In this document: positions 17,702-27,134 of the stretch, piece by piece
How positions within the stretch are numbered: the first letter of the stretch is position 1
How the letters are laid out: every line of letters begins with the position of its first letter
NCBI GenBank assembly: GCA_937998355.1
Contig: CALLDI010000009.1
Coordinates: 136,358 to 200,357 of the forward strand
From: an uncultured Eggerthella sp.
GTDB taxonomy: Bacteria > Actinomycetota > Coriobacteriia > Coriobacteriales > Eggerthellaceae
Direction of reading: 5' to 3'
Length of the DNA stretch: 64,000 nt
Position numbers and translations under genes: made by a program
Notes under the pieces: model-generated
Told to the model about the DNA's origin: nothing
Database searches by the model: none
What the model saw: the letters and a program-made list of their open reading frames with translations, nothing else

Positions 17702-18463
17702 ATGATCAACGTAGCCGTAGCAGGATATTCTGGACGCATGGGATCCGCGGTCGTCGACGCGGTCGCCGCTGCAGACGATATGCAGGTCATATGCGGCATC
17801 GATCCGTATATGACCGACCAGCCCTTCGCCGTCTATCGCACCATCGATGAAGCGCTCGCCGAATCGAACTTCGACGTGCTCGTCGATTTCACCCAGCCCG
17901 ATGTCGTTGCGAAAACGCTCGCGGTCGCGCTTCCCGCCGGCATCGACTGCGTGGTCGGCACGACCGGCATGACCAACGAAACGCTCGGCGAACTGGCCGC
18001 TTCCGCGGCCGATGGCACCTGTTTGTTCTACGCCCCCAATTTCACCACCGGCGCTGTGCTCATGATGGAATTCGCGCGCGTCGCGGCACCTTATTTCCCT
18101 GAAGCCGAGATCATCGAGTTCCATCACGCGAACAAGAAGGATGCGCCAAGCGGCACTGCGGTGCGCACGGCCGAAATCATCCAAGAATCTCGCGGGCGCG
18201 ATACGCAGGCCCCAGGCAAGGAGACCGAGAACCCTGGCTGCGAAGGCGCCCGCGGGGCAGAAGTAGCGGGCGTGCCCGTTCACTCCGTGCGCTCGATGGG
18301 CTATGTCGCTTCGCAAGAGGTCATCTTCGGTTCGATGGGGCAGACCCTCACACTGCGTCACGATTCCTGGGATCGCACGTCCTACATGCCCGGTGTGCTG
18401 CTCGGCATTCGCAACGTCGGCACGCAAAGCGGTCTTATTGTAGGTTTAGAGAACTTTATGTAA
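17702..18463 (+). CDS. dapB: 4-hydroxy-tetrahydrodipicolinate reductase
   Basis: DapB reduces hydroxy-tetrahydrodipicolinate with NAD(P)H in lysine and diaminopimelate synthesis, needed for peptidoglycan. The 253-residue product has the dinucleotide-binding loop GYSGRMG (8-14) and the signature EFHHANKKDAPSGTA at about 139-153, with the catalytic His and Lys in place. The next gene, dapA, makes its substrate, although dapA seems to have a separate promoter. Confidence 0.96.
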   Translation: MINVAVAGYSGRMGSAVVDAVAAADDMQVICGIDPYMTDQPFAVYRTIDEALAESNFDVLVDFTQPDVVAKTLAVALPAGIDCVVGTTGMTNETLGELAASAADGTCLFYAPNFTTGAVLMMEFARVAAPYFPEAEIIEFHHANKKDAPSGTAVRTAEIIQESRGRDTQAPGKETENPGCEGARGAEVAGVPVHSVRSMGYVASQEVIFGSMGQTLTLRHDSWDRTSYMPGVLLGIRNVGTQSGLIVGLENFM

Positions 18464-18480
18464 GAGTTACCGTGCGCTCG

Positions 18481-18489
18481 TGAGATAAT
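18481..18489 (+). promoter_or_regulatory. Likely dapA promoter (extended -10)
   Basis: TGAGATAAT is an extended -10 (TGnGATAAT) 91 bases before the dapA ATG, without a good -35. The start point would be close to 18496, at the foot of the hairpin described next. Confidence 0.4.
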
Positions 18490-18494
18490 GAAGC

Positions 18495-18528
18495 GATGTC
18501 GCATCGTCCCAAGAAGCGATACGACATC
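18495..18528 (+). promoter_or_regulatory. 12-base-pair hairpin in the dapA leader
   Basis: GATGTCGCATCG (18495-18506) pairs with CGATACGACATC (18517-18528) with a single C-A mismatch and a ten-base loop. If the extended -10 at 18481 is used, the stem would form the very 5' end of the transcript. It is not followed by a convincing T-run and does not look like a lysine riboswitch. Confidence 0.45.
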
Positions 18529-18579
18529 CCTTTGCTGAAGTTCATCACGATGCAGATTCCCTGTGGTTAGGAGAAACAG

Positions 18580-19482
18580 ATGTCAGCAGCAACAGAGCCT
18601 CGTTTTGGCCGCATGATCCCCGCTATGGTCACTCCGTTCGACCAGGATCTTGAACTTGACCTAAAACAAGCTCGTGCGCTCGCTCGGCGTTTGGTCAACG
18701 GGGGAGCCGATGCGCTCATCATCAACGGCACCACCGGTGAAAGCCCCACGGTCTTCTACCCGCAGAAGATGCAGCTCTTCGAGGCGGTCGTCTCGGAGAT
18801 CGCTGGTCAGGTTCCCGTTATCGCCAATGTCGGCGATAATTGCACGGCTGACACGGTCGATTTCGCACGAGATGTGCAGAAGCTCGGTGTAGACGGCTTC
18901 ATGCTCGTGGTCCCGTACTACAACAAGCCTCCACAAGAAGGTCTCTACCAGCACTTCAAGACCATCGCGCAAAGCGTCGATCTTCCGTGCATCCTCTACA
19001 ATATCCCTGGCCGCTGCGTCATCAACATGACCGCAGAGACCACGCTTCGCCTCGCCAACGATGTCGATAACATCGTCGCCATCAAGGAAGCATCCGGTAA
19101 CCTCGAACAGGTGGCCGAGATCATCGACAATGCTCCTGAAGGTTTCGATGTCTATTCTGGCGACGACGCGCTCACCTACGATCTCATGAAGCTCGGCGGT
19201 GCTGGCGTCATCTCCACCATCGGCAATGTTGCTCCTGCGCGCATGAAGGAGATCGTCGATCTCTGCGCGAAGGGCGATTTCGAGGCAGCAGCGAAGGCGA
19301 ACGCGGCCTTGCTGCCGCTCATGGACGAGCTCTTCATCACCTCGAACCCCATCATGGTGAAGGAAGCATTGAACCTGCTCGGCTTCCCGGTCGGTGGTGT
19401 TCGTTTGCCGCTCGTCAACGCGACCGCCGAACAGTCGGCAGAACTTGCAGAAGTGATGCGCCAAGTAGGCGTTCTAGAATAA
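18580..19482 (+). CDS. dapA: 4-hydroxy-tetrahydrodipicolinate synthase
   Basis: DapA condenses pyruvate with aspartate semialdehyde, the first committed step to lysine and diaminopimelate. The 300-residue TIM barrel has GTTGE (50-54), the catalytic Tyr in LYNIPGR (Y141) and the Schiff-base lysine in AIKEASG (K169). An AGGAG site precedes the ATG. It is 116 bases downstream of dapB, separated by a likely promoter and a hairpin, and 70 bases upstream of RNase J. Confidence 0.97.
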   Translation: MSAATEPRFGRMIPAMVTPFDQDLELDLKQARALARRLVNGGADALIINGTTGESPTVFYPQKMQLFEAVVSEIAGQVPVIANVGDNCTADTVDFARDVQKLGVDGFMLVVPYYNKPPQEGLYQHFKTIAQSVDLPCILYNIPGRCVINMTAETTLRLANDVDNIVAIKEASGNLEQVAEIIDNAPEGFDVYSGDDALTYDLMKLGGAGVISTIGNVAPARMKEIVDLCAKGDFEAAAKANAALLPLMDELFITSNPIMVKEALNLLGFPVGGVRLPLVNATAEQSAELAEVMRQVGVLE

Positions 19483-19552
19483 TCGTACAACACAATGAAC
19501 AGGCTCTTCACTGAAACGAAAAGAGGGGAGCGCTGTTAGGAAAAGAGAGGTA

Positions 19553-21391
19553 ATGGCGCAACAGAAGACAGAATCGAAGAATCAGAAGAAACGCAACAAT
19601 GAAACTGTCAAGCACGTTCAGCTTGAACGAAAGCGCCCCAAGCTTTCAAAGGTAAACGGCTCGAACAAGAGCAACAACCAGAACAATAAGAAGAACAATA
19701 ACCGTCGCCCCAAGCAGGGACAGCAGAAGCGCGACCCGAAGGCCACGCTGCGCATCATCCCCTTGGGTGGCCTCGATGCTATCGGCAAGAACATGACCGT
19801 GTTCGAATGCAAGAACGACATGGTGCTCGACGACGCGGGTCTCATGTTCCCCGACGACGACCACCCCGGCATCGATCTCATCTTGCCGGACTACACCTAC
19901 GTGCTCGAAAACGCCGACAAGCTGCGTGGCATCATCATCACGCACGGGCACGAAGATCACACCGGTGCGCTTCCTTACTTGCTGAAGGACCTGGGACGAC
20001 AGGTGCCCATCTATGCGACGAAGCTCACGCTCGGTCTCATCGAAGGAAAGCTCAAGGAACACAAGATCAAGAATGCGAAGCTGTGCGAGATCAAGCCTGG
20101 CCAGACCATCGATCTGGGCTGCATCAAAGCCGAATTCTTCTCAGTGAACCACTCCATCCCCGATGCAGTGGGCGTCTTCTATCGCTCGCCTGCAGGCAAT
20201 GTCCTGCATACGGGCGACTTCAAGCTCGATCAATCACCTATCGATGGCGTTCAGACCGACTTCGCGGCGCTCGCGCGCTTCTCGAAAGAGGGCGTCGATC
20301 TGATGCTCTCCGACTCGACCAACGCCATGAATCCTAACTTCACGCCTTCCGAAGCTGAAGTGGGCAAGGCGCTCGATCAGATCATCTCCGGTGCGAAAGG
20401 CCGTGTCATCGTCGCTTCCTTCGCTTCTCACATTCATCGCATGCAGCAGATCTGCGATGCTGCGGTGAAGAACGGGCGCAAGGTTGCCGTAACGGGTCGC
20501 TCCATGGTGCAGAACACCGATATCGCTCGTCGCCTTGGCTATCTGAACATCTCGGACAAAGACATCATCGATGCCTACGACCTGAAGGGCATGCCGCCCG
20601 ATAGTTACGTGGTCATGTGCACAGGTTCTCAGGGCGAGCCGCTCTCTGCGCTCGCGCGCATCGCGAGCGGCAACCATAAGACCATCTCCATCGAAGAAGG
20701 CGATACGGTCATCATCTCTGCCACACCCGTACCCGGCAATGAGAAGGCGGTCACGCGCGTCGTGAATGCGCTCGCCAAGATCGGAGCGGATGTCTACGAT
20801 AAATCTCGTGCTTGCGTGCACGTTTCAGGCCATGCGGGCGCTGAAGAGCTCAAGCTCGTGCTCTCCATCGTACGCCCTGAAGCATTCCTGCCCGTTCATG
20901 GCGAAGCAACGCACCTGCGCGCGCATGCCAATCTCGCACAGGCCACTGGCGTTGCACGAGAGAACATCTATATCCTCGAGAACGGCGAATCGGTCGAACT
21001 CTCACCCAGCGGCATCAAGATCGGCGAACCGGTCGCGAGCGGCATCGTGCTGGTGGATGGCCTGAGCGTGGGCGACACTTCAGAGATGGTCCTACATGAA
21101 CGCTCGAGCCTCGGCGCGCAAGGCGTCGCCAGTATCGCCTGCGCCGTCAACAAGCAGAAGCGCACGCTCGTATCTCCGGTCGTGGTCGAGATGCACGGTA
21201 TTCCCGGCGGAGATGATCCCGAACTGGTGAAAGCGGTCTCGAATGCGGTCGCCAGTGCCATCAAGCGATCGCTCTCGAAACAAGAGTCATGGAATGAGAC
21301 GAGGAAGGTCGCACGCAGTGCACTGCTCTCGGTCCTGTGGGAGCGCACGAACCAACGCCCGCTCGTCATCGTGAATATCCTCGAGCTTTAG
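19553..21391 (+). CDS. rnj: Ribonuclease J with a basic N-terminal tail
   Basis: RNase J is a metallo-beta-lactamase-fold 5' exonuclease and endonuclease for mRNA decay and rRNA trimming. The 612-residue product has the HGHEDHTGALP metal motif (131-141), the SDSTN segment, the beta-CASP motifs (SHIHRMQQI, TGSQGEP) and the C-terminal VHGEATHLRAHA. Residues 1-63 form an extra tail rich in Lys, Arg, Asn and Gln, not part of the fold, which may bind RNA or partners (inference). An AGAGAGG site precedes the ATG. RNase Y is also encoded in this window. Confidence 0.96.
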   Translation: MAQQKTESKNQKKRNNETVKHVQLERKRPKLSKVNGSNKSNNQNNKKNNNRRPKQGQQKRDPKATLRIIPLGGLDAIGKNMTVFECKNDMVLDDAGLMFPDDDHPGIDLILPDYTYVLENADKLRGIIITHGHEDHTGALPYLLKDLGRQVPIYATKLTLGLIEGKLKEHKIKNAKLCEIKPGQTIDLGCIKAEFFSVNHSIPDAVGVFYRSPAGNVLHTGDFKLDQSPIDGVQTDFAALARFSKEGVDLMLSDSTNAMNPNFTPSEAEVGKALDQIISGAKGRVIVASFASHIHRMQQICDAAVKNGRKVAVTGRSMVQNTDIARRLGYLNISDKDIIDAYDLKGMPPDSYVVMCTGSQGEPLSALARIASGNHKTISIEEGDTVIISATPVPGNEKAVTRVVNALAKIGADVYDKSRACVHVSGHAGAEELKLVLSIVRPEAFLPVHGEATHLRAHANLAQATGVARENIYILENGESVELSPSGIKIGEPVASGIVLVDGLSVGDTSEMVLHERSSLGAQGVASIACAVNKQKRTLVSPVVVEMHGIPGGDDPELVKAVSNAVASAIKRSLSKQESWNETRKVARSALLSVLWERTNQRPLVIVNILEL

Positions 21392-21393
21392 TT

Positions 21394-21399
21394 TATAAT
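21394..21399 (+). promoter_or_regulatory. Possible ftsK promoter (-10 TATAAT)
   Basis: A perfect TATAAT lies 48 bases before the ftsK ATG and directly after the RNase J stop. No convincing -35 sits 16-18 bases upstream, so the call is tentative. Confidence 0.4.
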
Positions 21400-21446
21400 G
21401 CGGTGAAAACCTTACACACACTTCAAACGCACTAAGGAAAGGTTTT

Positions 21447-24008
21447 ATGGCGCGACAGCAAAACGATCGGTCACGCTCCGCTTCTCAGAAGAGGAGCAAA
21501 GGCCAAACGCAGAAGCGTTCCACGTCGAAAGGCGCAGTGAAGGGTAAGCCTGGTAACTACCAGAAGGCTGCCCCTGCGCATCAGACGCAACTTCTCGATC
21601 CTAGAACGAAGCACGACATCATCGGTGTCGTGCTCGCTATTCTGGCCATCGCACTGTTCATCACAGCACTGCTGCCCGCAGACGGCATGGTCACGTCGCT
21701 TCTCGGTGCGGGCCTACATAGTGCGTTCGGCATCGGCGCTTACATCCTTCCATTCTTCCTGCTCGCAGTTGCCATCACATACCTGGTCAGATTCGATGCC
21801 GGTCTCGTGCCTGCTCGTACCGCATTAGGATCGCTCATCATCTTCCTTACCTTGCTCACGCTGCTCTCGACGCTCATCCCACAAGCGGAAAGCGATCCCA
21901 ACATCGTCTTCAATGCCGCCTATCTCCAACACTACGGCGGCTATTGCGGCGGTGCCTTCGCCTGGATCTTCCTGCGCCTGTTCGGATTCACCGTCTCGCT
22001 CATCTTCATCGTAGGACTCTTCATCGTCGGCACCCTCATCATCGGATTCTCCATCTCGGCCGCCCTCGAACGCATCCGCGAAGAACGTCTCGCACGTGAA
22101 GAAGAGGAGGAGAGCGGCGAAGCGCTGTTCGCTCGCATGAATCTTGCTCATACGCAGGACCAACGCCCGCTCGCGCGCAGAAGAATCTCGAAGCATGCGG
22201 TCGATCCTCGACAGATGCAGTTGCCCGAAAACGCACCTGCTGTCGCGCCCGCTGCACGCAAGATCGATGCCGAACAGACGCTCTTGCTCGATCAAGAGCC
22301 CAAAGAACCCCAGGCGCTCACACGCAAGCTCGGCCCGCGCAAGCGCAAGCTCGACAATGTCCCTAAAGTCGAGATCAGCGAGCAGCAGACCACGACCATC
22401 GATGCTGAGAAAGTGGTCGAACAGGTCAACGCCGAGGTGAAGTCCGAGCAGAAGCAGCAAGCTTCTCCGCAACCGAAGAAGAAGCGCCCCAAGACCCCCA
22501 GCGCAATCCCGCAGCCCATGGATGGCTTCCAGCTACCCGATTTCAACCTGCTCAACACGAGCTCTGCGGAGAGCATGAAGTCCGAGACCGATGCCTCGCT
22601 CAAGATGGTCGCGCAGAACCTCGAGGATACGCTTCACGATTTCGGGGTGGACGCCGATGTGGTCGGCTGGGTCGCTGGGCCCACCGTCACGCTCTTCAAG
22701 GTCGACCTGCCCTCCGGCGTGCGCGTCAACCGCGTCTCGAACCTCACCGACGATATCGCGCTGGCGCTCGCGTCTCCCGGCGTGCGTATCTTCGCGCCCA
22801 TCCCCGGCACGAACTACGTTGGCATCGAGGTACCTAACCAAGTGCGTCAGACCGTGTTCTTGGGCGACGTGCTCAAAGGCACCACAGGCGGTCCGCTCGA
22901 GATCGCGATCGGCAAGGATGTCGAAGGTGAATGCATCGTCTCCGACCTTGCCACCATGCCGCACCTGCTCATCGGCGGTACCACCGGCTCTGGTAAGTCG
23001 GTCTCCATCAACGCTATGATCATGTCGATCCTCATGCGTGCCACGCCCGCTGAAGTGCGATTCATCATGATCGACCCCAAACGCGTCGAATTCACGCCCT
23101 ATAACGGCATCCCTCATCTCTATGTGCCAGTCGTCACCGAATCACGCGAAGCTGCGAGCGCGCTTTCGTGGGCGGTCGCCGAGATGGAACGTCGCCTTAA
23201 GATCTTCTCCAGTATCGGAGCGCGCAACATCGGCCAATACAACGCGAAAGCTCAAGAGAGCGCGAAAGCCTACGAGAAGGATCCCGAGAACACCGACCTG
23301 CTCGATGAATTACCCTACATCGTCATCATCATCGACGAGCTTGCTGACCTCATGATGAACGTCGGCAAGGAAGTGGAATTCTCCATCTCACGTTTGGCAC
23401 AGCTCGCTCGTGCAGCGGGTATCCATCTTATCGTGGCAACGCAGCGCCCCTCAACCAACGTCGTGACTGGCCTCATCAAGGCCAATATCACCAACCGCAT
23501 CGCGTTCAACGTGGCATCGGGCATCGATTCGCGCGTCGTCCTCGATACGCCGGGCGCAGAGAATCTCATCGGTCTGGGCGACCTCTTGCTCTCTAAGCCC
23601 GAACTCGCGAAACCCCAGCGCATCCAAGGGTGTTTCGTTTCCGAGGACGAGATCGCAGCAGTGGTCGAACACTTGAAGCAACAAGGAGAGCCGGAATACC
23701 ACCACGACATCTTGAAGACCAACCTCATCACGCTCGGCGATTCCGCACCCGACGGAAGCGGCGGCGGGGGAGCGGTCTCTGAAGACCCGCTGCTTTGGGA
23801 AGCCGCCGAGATCGTCTGCTCGAGCGGTATGGGTTCCACTTCCAATCTTCAAAGACGATTGAGCGTTGGTTATTCCCGCGCAGGTCGTATAATGGATTTA
23901 CTCGAAGCAAAAGGAATTGTTGGTCCGCCCAATGGCTCCAAGCCTCGTGAGGTGCTCGTCGATGCGGTCGAACTTGAGACCATCCGCGCCTTCGAGGAGA
24001 ATGATTAA
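21447..24008 (+). CDS. ftsK: DNA translocase FtsK/SpoIIIE
   Basis: FtsK pumps chromosome ends through the closing septum. The 853-residue product has a basic cytoplasmic start, four membrane helices between about 60 and 205, a Pro/Lys/Gln-rich linker (about 215-370), an alpha/beta motor with Walker A GGTTGSGKS near 510 and Walker B IVIIIDELADLMM near 630, and a C-terminal gamma winged helix (STSNLQRRLSVGYSRAGRIMDLLE). The ATG has a strong AAGGAAAGG site. It is followed 20 bases later by the rodZ-like gene and then yajQ, rimO and pgsA::cinA. Confidence 0.97.
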   Translation: MARQQNDRSRSASQKRSKGQTQKRSTSKGAVKGKPGNYQKAAPAHQTQLLDPRTKHDIIGVVLAILAIALFITALLPADGMVTSLLGAGLHSAFGIGAYILPFFLLAVAITYLVRFDAGLVPARTALGSLIIFLTLLTLLSTLIPQAESDPNIVFNAAYLQHYGGYCGGAFAWIFLRLFGFTVSLIFIVGLFIVGTLIIGFSISAALERIREERLAREEEEESGEALFARMNLAHTQDQRPLARRRISKHAVDPRQMQLPENAPAVAPAARKIDAEQTLLLDQEPKEPQALTRKLGPRKRKLDNVPKVEISEQQTTTIDAEKVVEQVNAEVKSEQKQQASPQPKKKRPKTPSAIPQPMDGFQLPDFNLLNTSSAESMKSETDASLKMVAQNLEDTLHDFGVDADVVGWVAGPTVTLFKVDLPSGVRVNRVSNLTDDIALALASPGVRIFAPIPGTNYVGIEVPNQVRQTVFLGDVLKGTTGGPLEIAIGKDVEGECIVSDLATMPHLLIGGTTGSGKSVSINAMIMSILMRATPAEVRFIMIDPKRVEFTPYNGIPHLYVPVVTESREAASALSWAVAEMERRLKIFSSIGARNIGQYNAKAQESAKAYEKDPENTDLLDELPYIVIIIDELADLMMNVGKEVEFSISRLAQLARAAGIHLIVATQRPSTNVVTGLIKANITNRIAFNVASGIDSRVVLDTPGAENLIGLGDLLLSKPELAKPQRIQGCFVSEDEIAAVVEHLKQQGEPEYHHDILKTNLITLGDSAPDGSGGGGAVSEDPLLWEAAEIVCSSGMGSTSNLQRRLSVGYSRAGRIMDLLEAKGIVGPPNGSKPREVLVDAVELETIRAFEEND

Positions 24009-24028
24009 GGAACACCGGGAGGGTTACC

Positions 24029-25234
24029 GTGAACCACATCAGCTTTGGTAGCGTGCTCAAAGAAGCGCGCATCTCAAAAGGCTACGAGCTCACCACCGTG
24101 TCTCGTCGCCTACGCATTCGCCCCGACATCCTCGAAGCGATCGAGAACAGTGACTTCGAACGCATACCTCCTCGTGGATATTCTCGCAACATGATCAACG
24201 CCTATGCGCGCTTCCTCGGCCTCAATGCCAACGATGTCACGCGCATGTACCTTGACGAAAGCTACGCCAACCAGATCGGTCGCGCACATCAGAATGCGAT
24301 CGAGAATCGCTATCTGCATCGCAACACGTCACAAGCGACCTCACGACCTGGCAAACGACAACCCACTAACCAGTTCAAAGCGGTCTCATCGACCCGCCAA
24401 CGTGTCGATGACGGTACGACAGGAGCGAACGGTAGACGCATTTATTCCGATACTCCTGACGACTTCGATCGCACGCAGTCCGCTCGCGCACGAGCGCAAG
24501 CCCGGCAAAACCGCAGCGAAGACCCCCAGCTTCATCCCGCACGCAGAGAAGCGATCCCTGATGGGAAGTACGTGAACCTCTACGCGAATCCTTCACGCGG
24601 TATGGGGCAAGCACCTCGCAGCCGCTTGCCGCTCATCATCGGCGGCGTCATCGTCGTCATCATCCTCATCGCCATCATCGCTTCCATCGTCTCTTGTTCG
24701 AGCAAGCAAGAAGATGTTCAAAATATCCCTGTAACAGGCATCGAGAACACCGAAGAAGGGGAAGGTAACGACACCGCACAACCCGCTGCCGTCGCACCGA
24801 CCGATTTCACGCTTTCTTATGAGGTGCCTGCTGGCAAGAGCGCCTACATCGAGGTCATCGTCGATGGTTCGACGAAAGAAGCGGGCGATGTGACCGGCCA
24901 AGCATCCCAGACCTACACCAGTTCGGGCAACATCAAATTCGTCACTTCGAATCCCGAGAACGTGGTCTTGAAGGTTGACGGCGAAGAGAAGACGCTCGAA
25001 GCGAATAGTCGCGGCGTTGCGAGCGAGACCTTCAATTTCAACGAGATACTGAACAAGTGGTATGCCGACCATCCTGAAGTTCAAAGACCCGGAAGTTCGA
25101 CCAACCCCACTACACCGACTTCGACCAGCAATGACTCGAACGGTTCATCGACTTCTTCGAACGATGCGACCACATCCAATACCTCGAACTCATCGTCGAG
25201 CAGCTCTTCGGGATCTTCTCGTACGAGCGATTGA
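24029..25234 (+). CDS. rodZ: RodZ-like helix-turn-helix membrane protein
   Basis: RodZ-type proteins link MreB-based wall synthesis to the membrane. The 401-residue product has an N-terminal HTH_25 domain (FGSVLKEARISKGYELTTVSRRL ... RGYSRNMINAYARFLGL, split over residues 6-72), a long polar linker, one membrane helix at about 193-214 (LPLIIGGVIVVIILIAIIAS), then an extracellular beta domain like DUF4115 (about 255-350) and a Ser/Thr/Asn-rich end. The start is GTG with a GGGAGGG site. It sits between ftsK and yajQ, the usual neighbourhood in Gram-positives. Whether it contacts MreB or regulates DNA is not evident. Confidence 0.82.
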   Translation: MNHISFGSVLKEARISKGYELTTVSRRLRIRPDILEAIENSDFERIPPRGYSRNMINAYARFLGLNANDVTRMYLDESYANQIGRAHQNAIENRYLHRNTSQATSRPGKRQPTNQFKAVSSTRQRVDDGTTGANGRRIYSDTPDDFDRTQSARARAQARQNRSEDPQLHPARREAIPDGKYVNLYANPSRGMGQAPRSRLPLIIGGVIVVIILIAIIASIVSCSSKQEDVQNIPVTGIENTEEGEGNDTAQPAAVAPTDFTLSYEVPAGKSAYIEVIVDGSTKEAGDVTGQASQTYTSSGNIKFVTSNPENVVLKVDGEEKTLEANSRGVASETFNFNEILNKWYADHPEVQRPGSSTNPTTPTSTSNDSNGSSTSSNDATTSNTSNSSSSSSSGSSRTSD

Positions 25235-25272
25235 TATTCCATTGACGACTCTCTCGAACCGAAAGGAAACCC

Positions 25273-25770
25273 ATGGCAAAAGATTCAAGCTTCGATGTAG
25301 TCTCTCAAGTCGACATTCAAGAGGTCGATAACGCATTCGGCCAAGCGAAGAAAGAGATCGTCCAACGCTACGATCTGAAGGATTCAGGCGCCCAGATATC
25401 ACTCGATAAAGCGAACAAGACGCTCACCATCAACGCTCCCAGCGATTTCGTCGCTAAGCAGGTCATCGACATCATCTCCTCGAAACTGGTGAAGCGCGGC
25501 ATCGACCTCGGTGCAGTGAACTGGGGAAAGGTCGAGGCTGCTTCTGGTGGCACGGTCAAACAGACCGCAACGATCGTTGACGGAATCGACAAAGAGACCG
25601 CTGGCAAGATCAACAAGGACATCAAAGCTACCAAGCTCAAGGTGAAGGTCACGATCGAAGGCGATAAGCTTCGCGTGTCTGGCCCTAAGCTCGATACGCT
25701 CCAAGAGGTCATCGCGTTCTTAAAAGAGCAAGACTACGGTCAACCGCTCCAATTCACCAACTACCGCTAG
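25273..25770 (+). CDS. yajQ: YajQ family nucleotide-binding protein
   Basis: A 165-residue protein of the YajQ (DUF520) family with two ferredoxin-like folds. It shows SSFDVVSQVDIQEVDNA near the start, the FGQAKKEIVQRYDLK segment, and ends in LRVSGPKLDTLQEVIAFLK and PLQFTNYR, all typical. In Xanthomonas the protein binds cyclic di-GMP; in other bacteria it binds nucleotides or RNA, so its role here is open. An AAAGGAA site precedes the ATG. Its stop lies 11 bases before rimO. Confidence 0.93.
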   Translation: MAKDSSFDVVSQVDIQEVDNAFGQAKKEIVQRYDLKDSGAQISLDKANKTLTINAPSDFVAKQVIDIISSKLVKRGIDLGAVNWGKVEAASGGTVKQTATIVDGIDKETAGKINKDIKATKLKVKVTIEGDKLRVSGPKLDTLQEVIAFLKEQDYGQPLQFTNYR

Positions 25771-25781
25771 TGGAAGCATCG

Positions 25782-27134
25782 ATGATGAAACAGGTCGCGT
25801 TCATCACGCTCGGTTGCGCGAAGAACGAAGTCGACACCGCCCACATGACCGCTCGTCTCACAGAGGCTGGTTACCAAGTGATCGATTGGGATGATCATCT
25901 AGAAACTCTCGAACATGATCCTGCTGCTGCGCTCGATGCCATCATCATCAACACATGCTCATTCCTGCAGGCTTCGATCGAAGAGAGCCTTGACGTGATC
26001 TTCGATATCGCTGATCTTCCCGCTGTGTCGCAGGGAAGGACCAAGCTCATCGTCGCAGGCTGCATGCCTAGTCGCTTCGGAATGGACCTGCAAGAAGAAC
26101 TCCAAGAAGCGCAGCTCTTCATTCCTTGCAAAGATGAATGCAGCATCGTTGACAAGCTCGATGAACTGCTCGGCATCGTGCGCTCCGCATCACCATGCGA
26201 AGCTCCTACCGCAAACGATCACAGCTCGCTTCAACGCATCGACCCTGGCCCGAGCGCCTATGTGAAGATATCCGACGGCTGTGACCGATTCTGTTCGTTC
26301 TGCGCCATTCCTTACATTCGTGGTCGCTATCACAGCTTCTCCTTCGAGACCATTCGAAATGAAGTCGAAGGGCTCGTCGATCAGGGCGTGAAGGAGATCG
26401 TGCTCATCGCGCAAGATACGGCGATCTGGGGAAACGACCTAGAACCGAAACGATCGCTCGCATGGCTGCTCGATCGCATAGCGAGCACATTCCCCGATAC
26501 CTGGTTCCGCGTTCTCTATATTCAACCCGAATACGTCGATGAAGCGCTACTACGAACCTTCGCGGCGCATGATAATATCTGCAACTATCTTGACATTCCC
26601 TTCCAACATGTCGATGAAAGTCTGCTCAAGTCGATGAATCGTAAAGGATCGTACGAAGCATTCATGCAGCTCATCGACCTTATTCACCGTATCCTTCCGA
26701 GCGTAGCGCTGCGCACCACGCTCATCGTTGGTTATCCGGGAGAGACCGATCAGCAATTCGATGATCTGTGCGATTTCGTCTCCGAGATCGATTTCGACTA
26801 TGTCGGCGTTTTCGCGTTCTCACCCGAAGAAGGGACGCGCGCAGCCAAGCTTCCTGACCAGATCGATGAGGAGACGAAGCAAGACCGCCTCAGGATCATT
26901 CGCGATCTAGCCGACACCGTCTCTCAGAGTCGCTTGACCCGTTTTGTCGACCAGGAAGTCGAGGTTCTTGCACTAGGCTATGAAGAGGACGGTCAACTTA
27001 TCGGACGAAGCCAATACCAAGCACCCGATGTCGATGGCGTCACCTATTTGGATAGCGGTGAACCGGGGCAGTTCGTGCCGGTCATCATCGAAGATACGCT
27101 CTATTACGAAATGGAGGGAACACGTGCAAGATAG
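25782..27134 (+). CDS. rimO: Ribosomal protein S12 methylthiotransferase RimO
   Basis: RimO methylthiolates an aspartate of ribosomal protein S12. The 450-residue product has the MTTase domain (TLGCAKNEVD, NTCSF, AGCMPSR), the radical SAM motif in KISDGCDRFCSFCAIPYIRG, and a C-terminal TRAM domain. The CAKNEVD first motif is the RimO hallmark. I chose ATG 25782 with GGAAG six bases upstream; a second ATG follows at once at 25785. It overlaps the GTG start of the pgsA::cinA fusion by 11 bases. Confidence 0.93.
   Translation: MMKQVAFITLGCAKNEVDTAHMTARLTEAGYQVIDWDDHLETLEHDPAAALDAIIINTCSFLQASIEESLDVIFDIADLPAVSQGRTKLIVAGCMPSRFGMDLQEELQEAQLFIPCKDECSIVDKLDELLGIVRSASPCEAPTANDHSSLQRIDPGPSAYVKISDGCDRFCSFCAIPYIRGRYHSFSFETIRNEVEGLVDQGVKEIVLIAQDTAIWGNDLEPKRSLAWLLDRIASTFPDTWFRVLYIQPEYVDEALLRTFAAHDNICNYLDIPFQHVDESLLKSMNRKGSYEAFMQLIDLIHRILPSVALRTTLIVGYPGETDQQFDDLCDFVSEIDFDYVGVFAFSPEEGTRAAKLPDQIDEETKQDRLRIIRDLADTVSQSRLTRFVDQEVEVLALGYEEDGQLIGRSQYQAPDVDGVTYLDSGEPGQFVPVIIEDTLYYEMEGTRAR

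Noticed and set aside
26980..27123. A 48-residue N-terminal extension of the PgsA-CinA protein
   Set aside because: It lies inside rimO, has no ribosome-binding site, and a GTG with GGAGGG fits the usual PgsA start.
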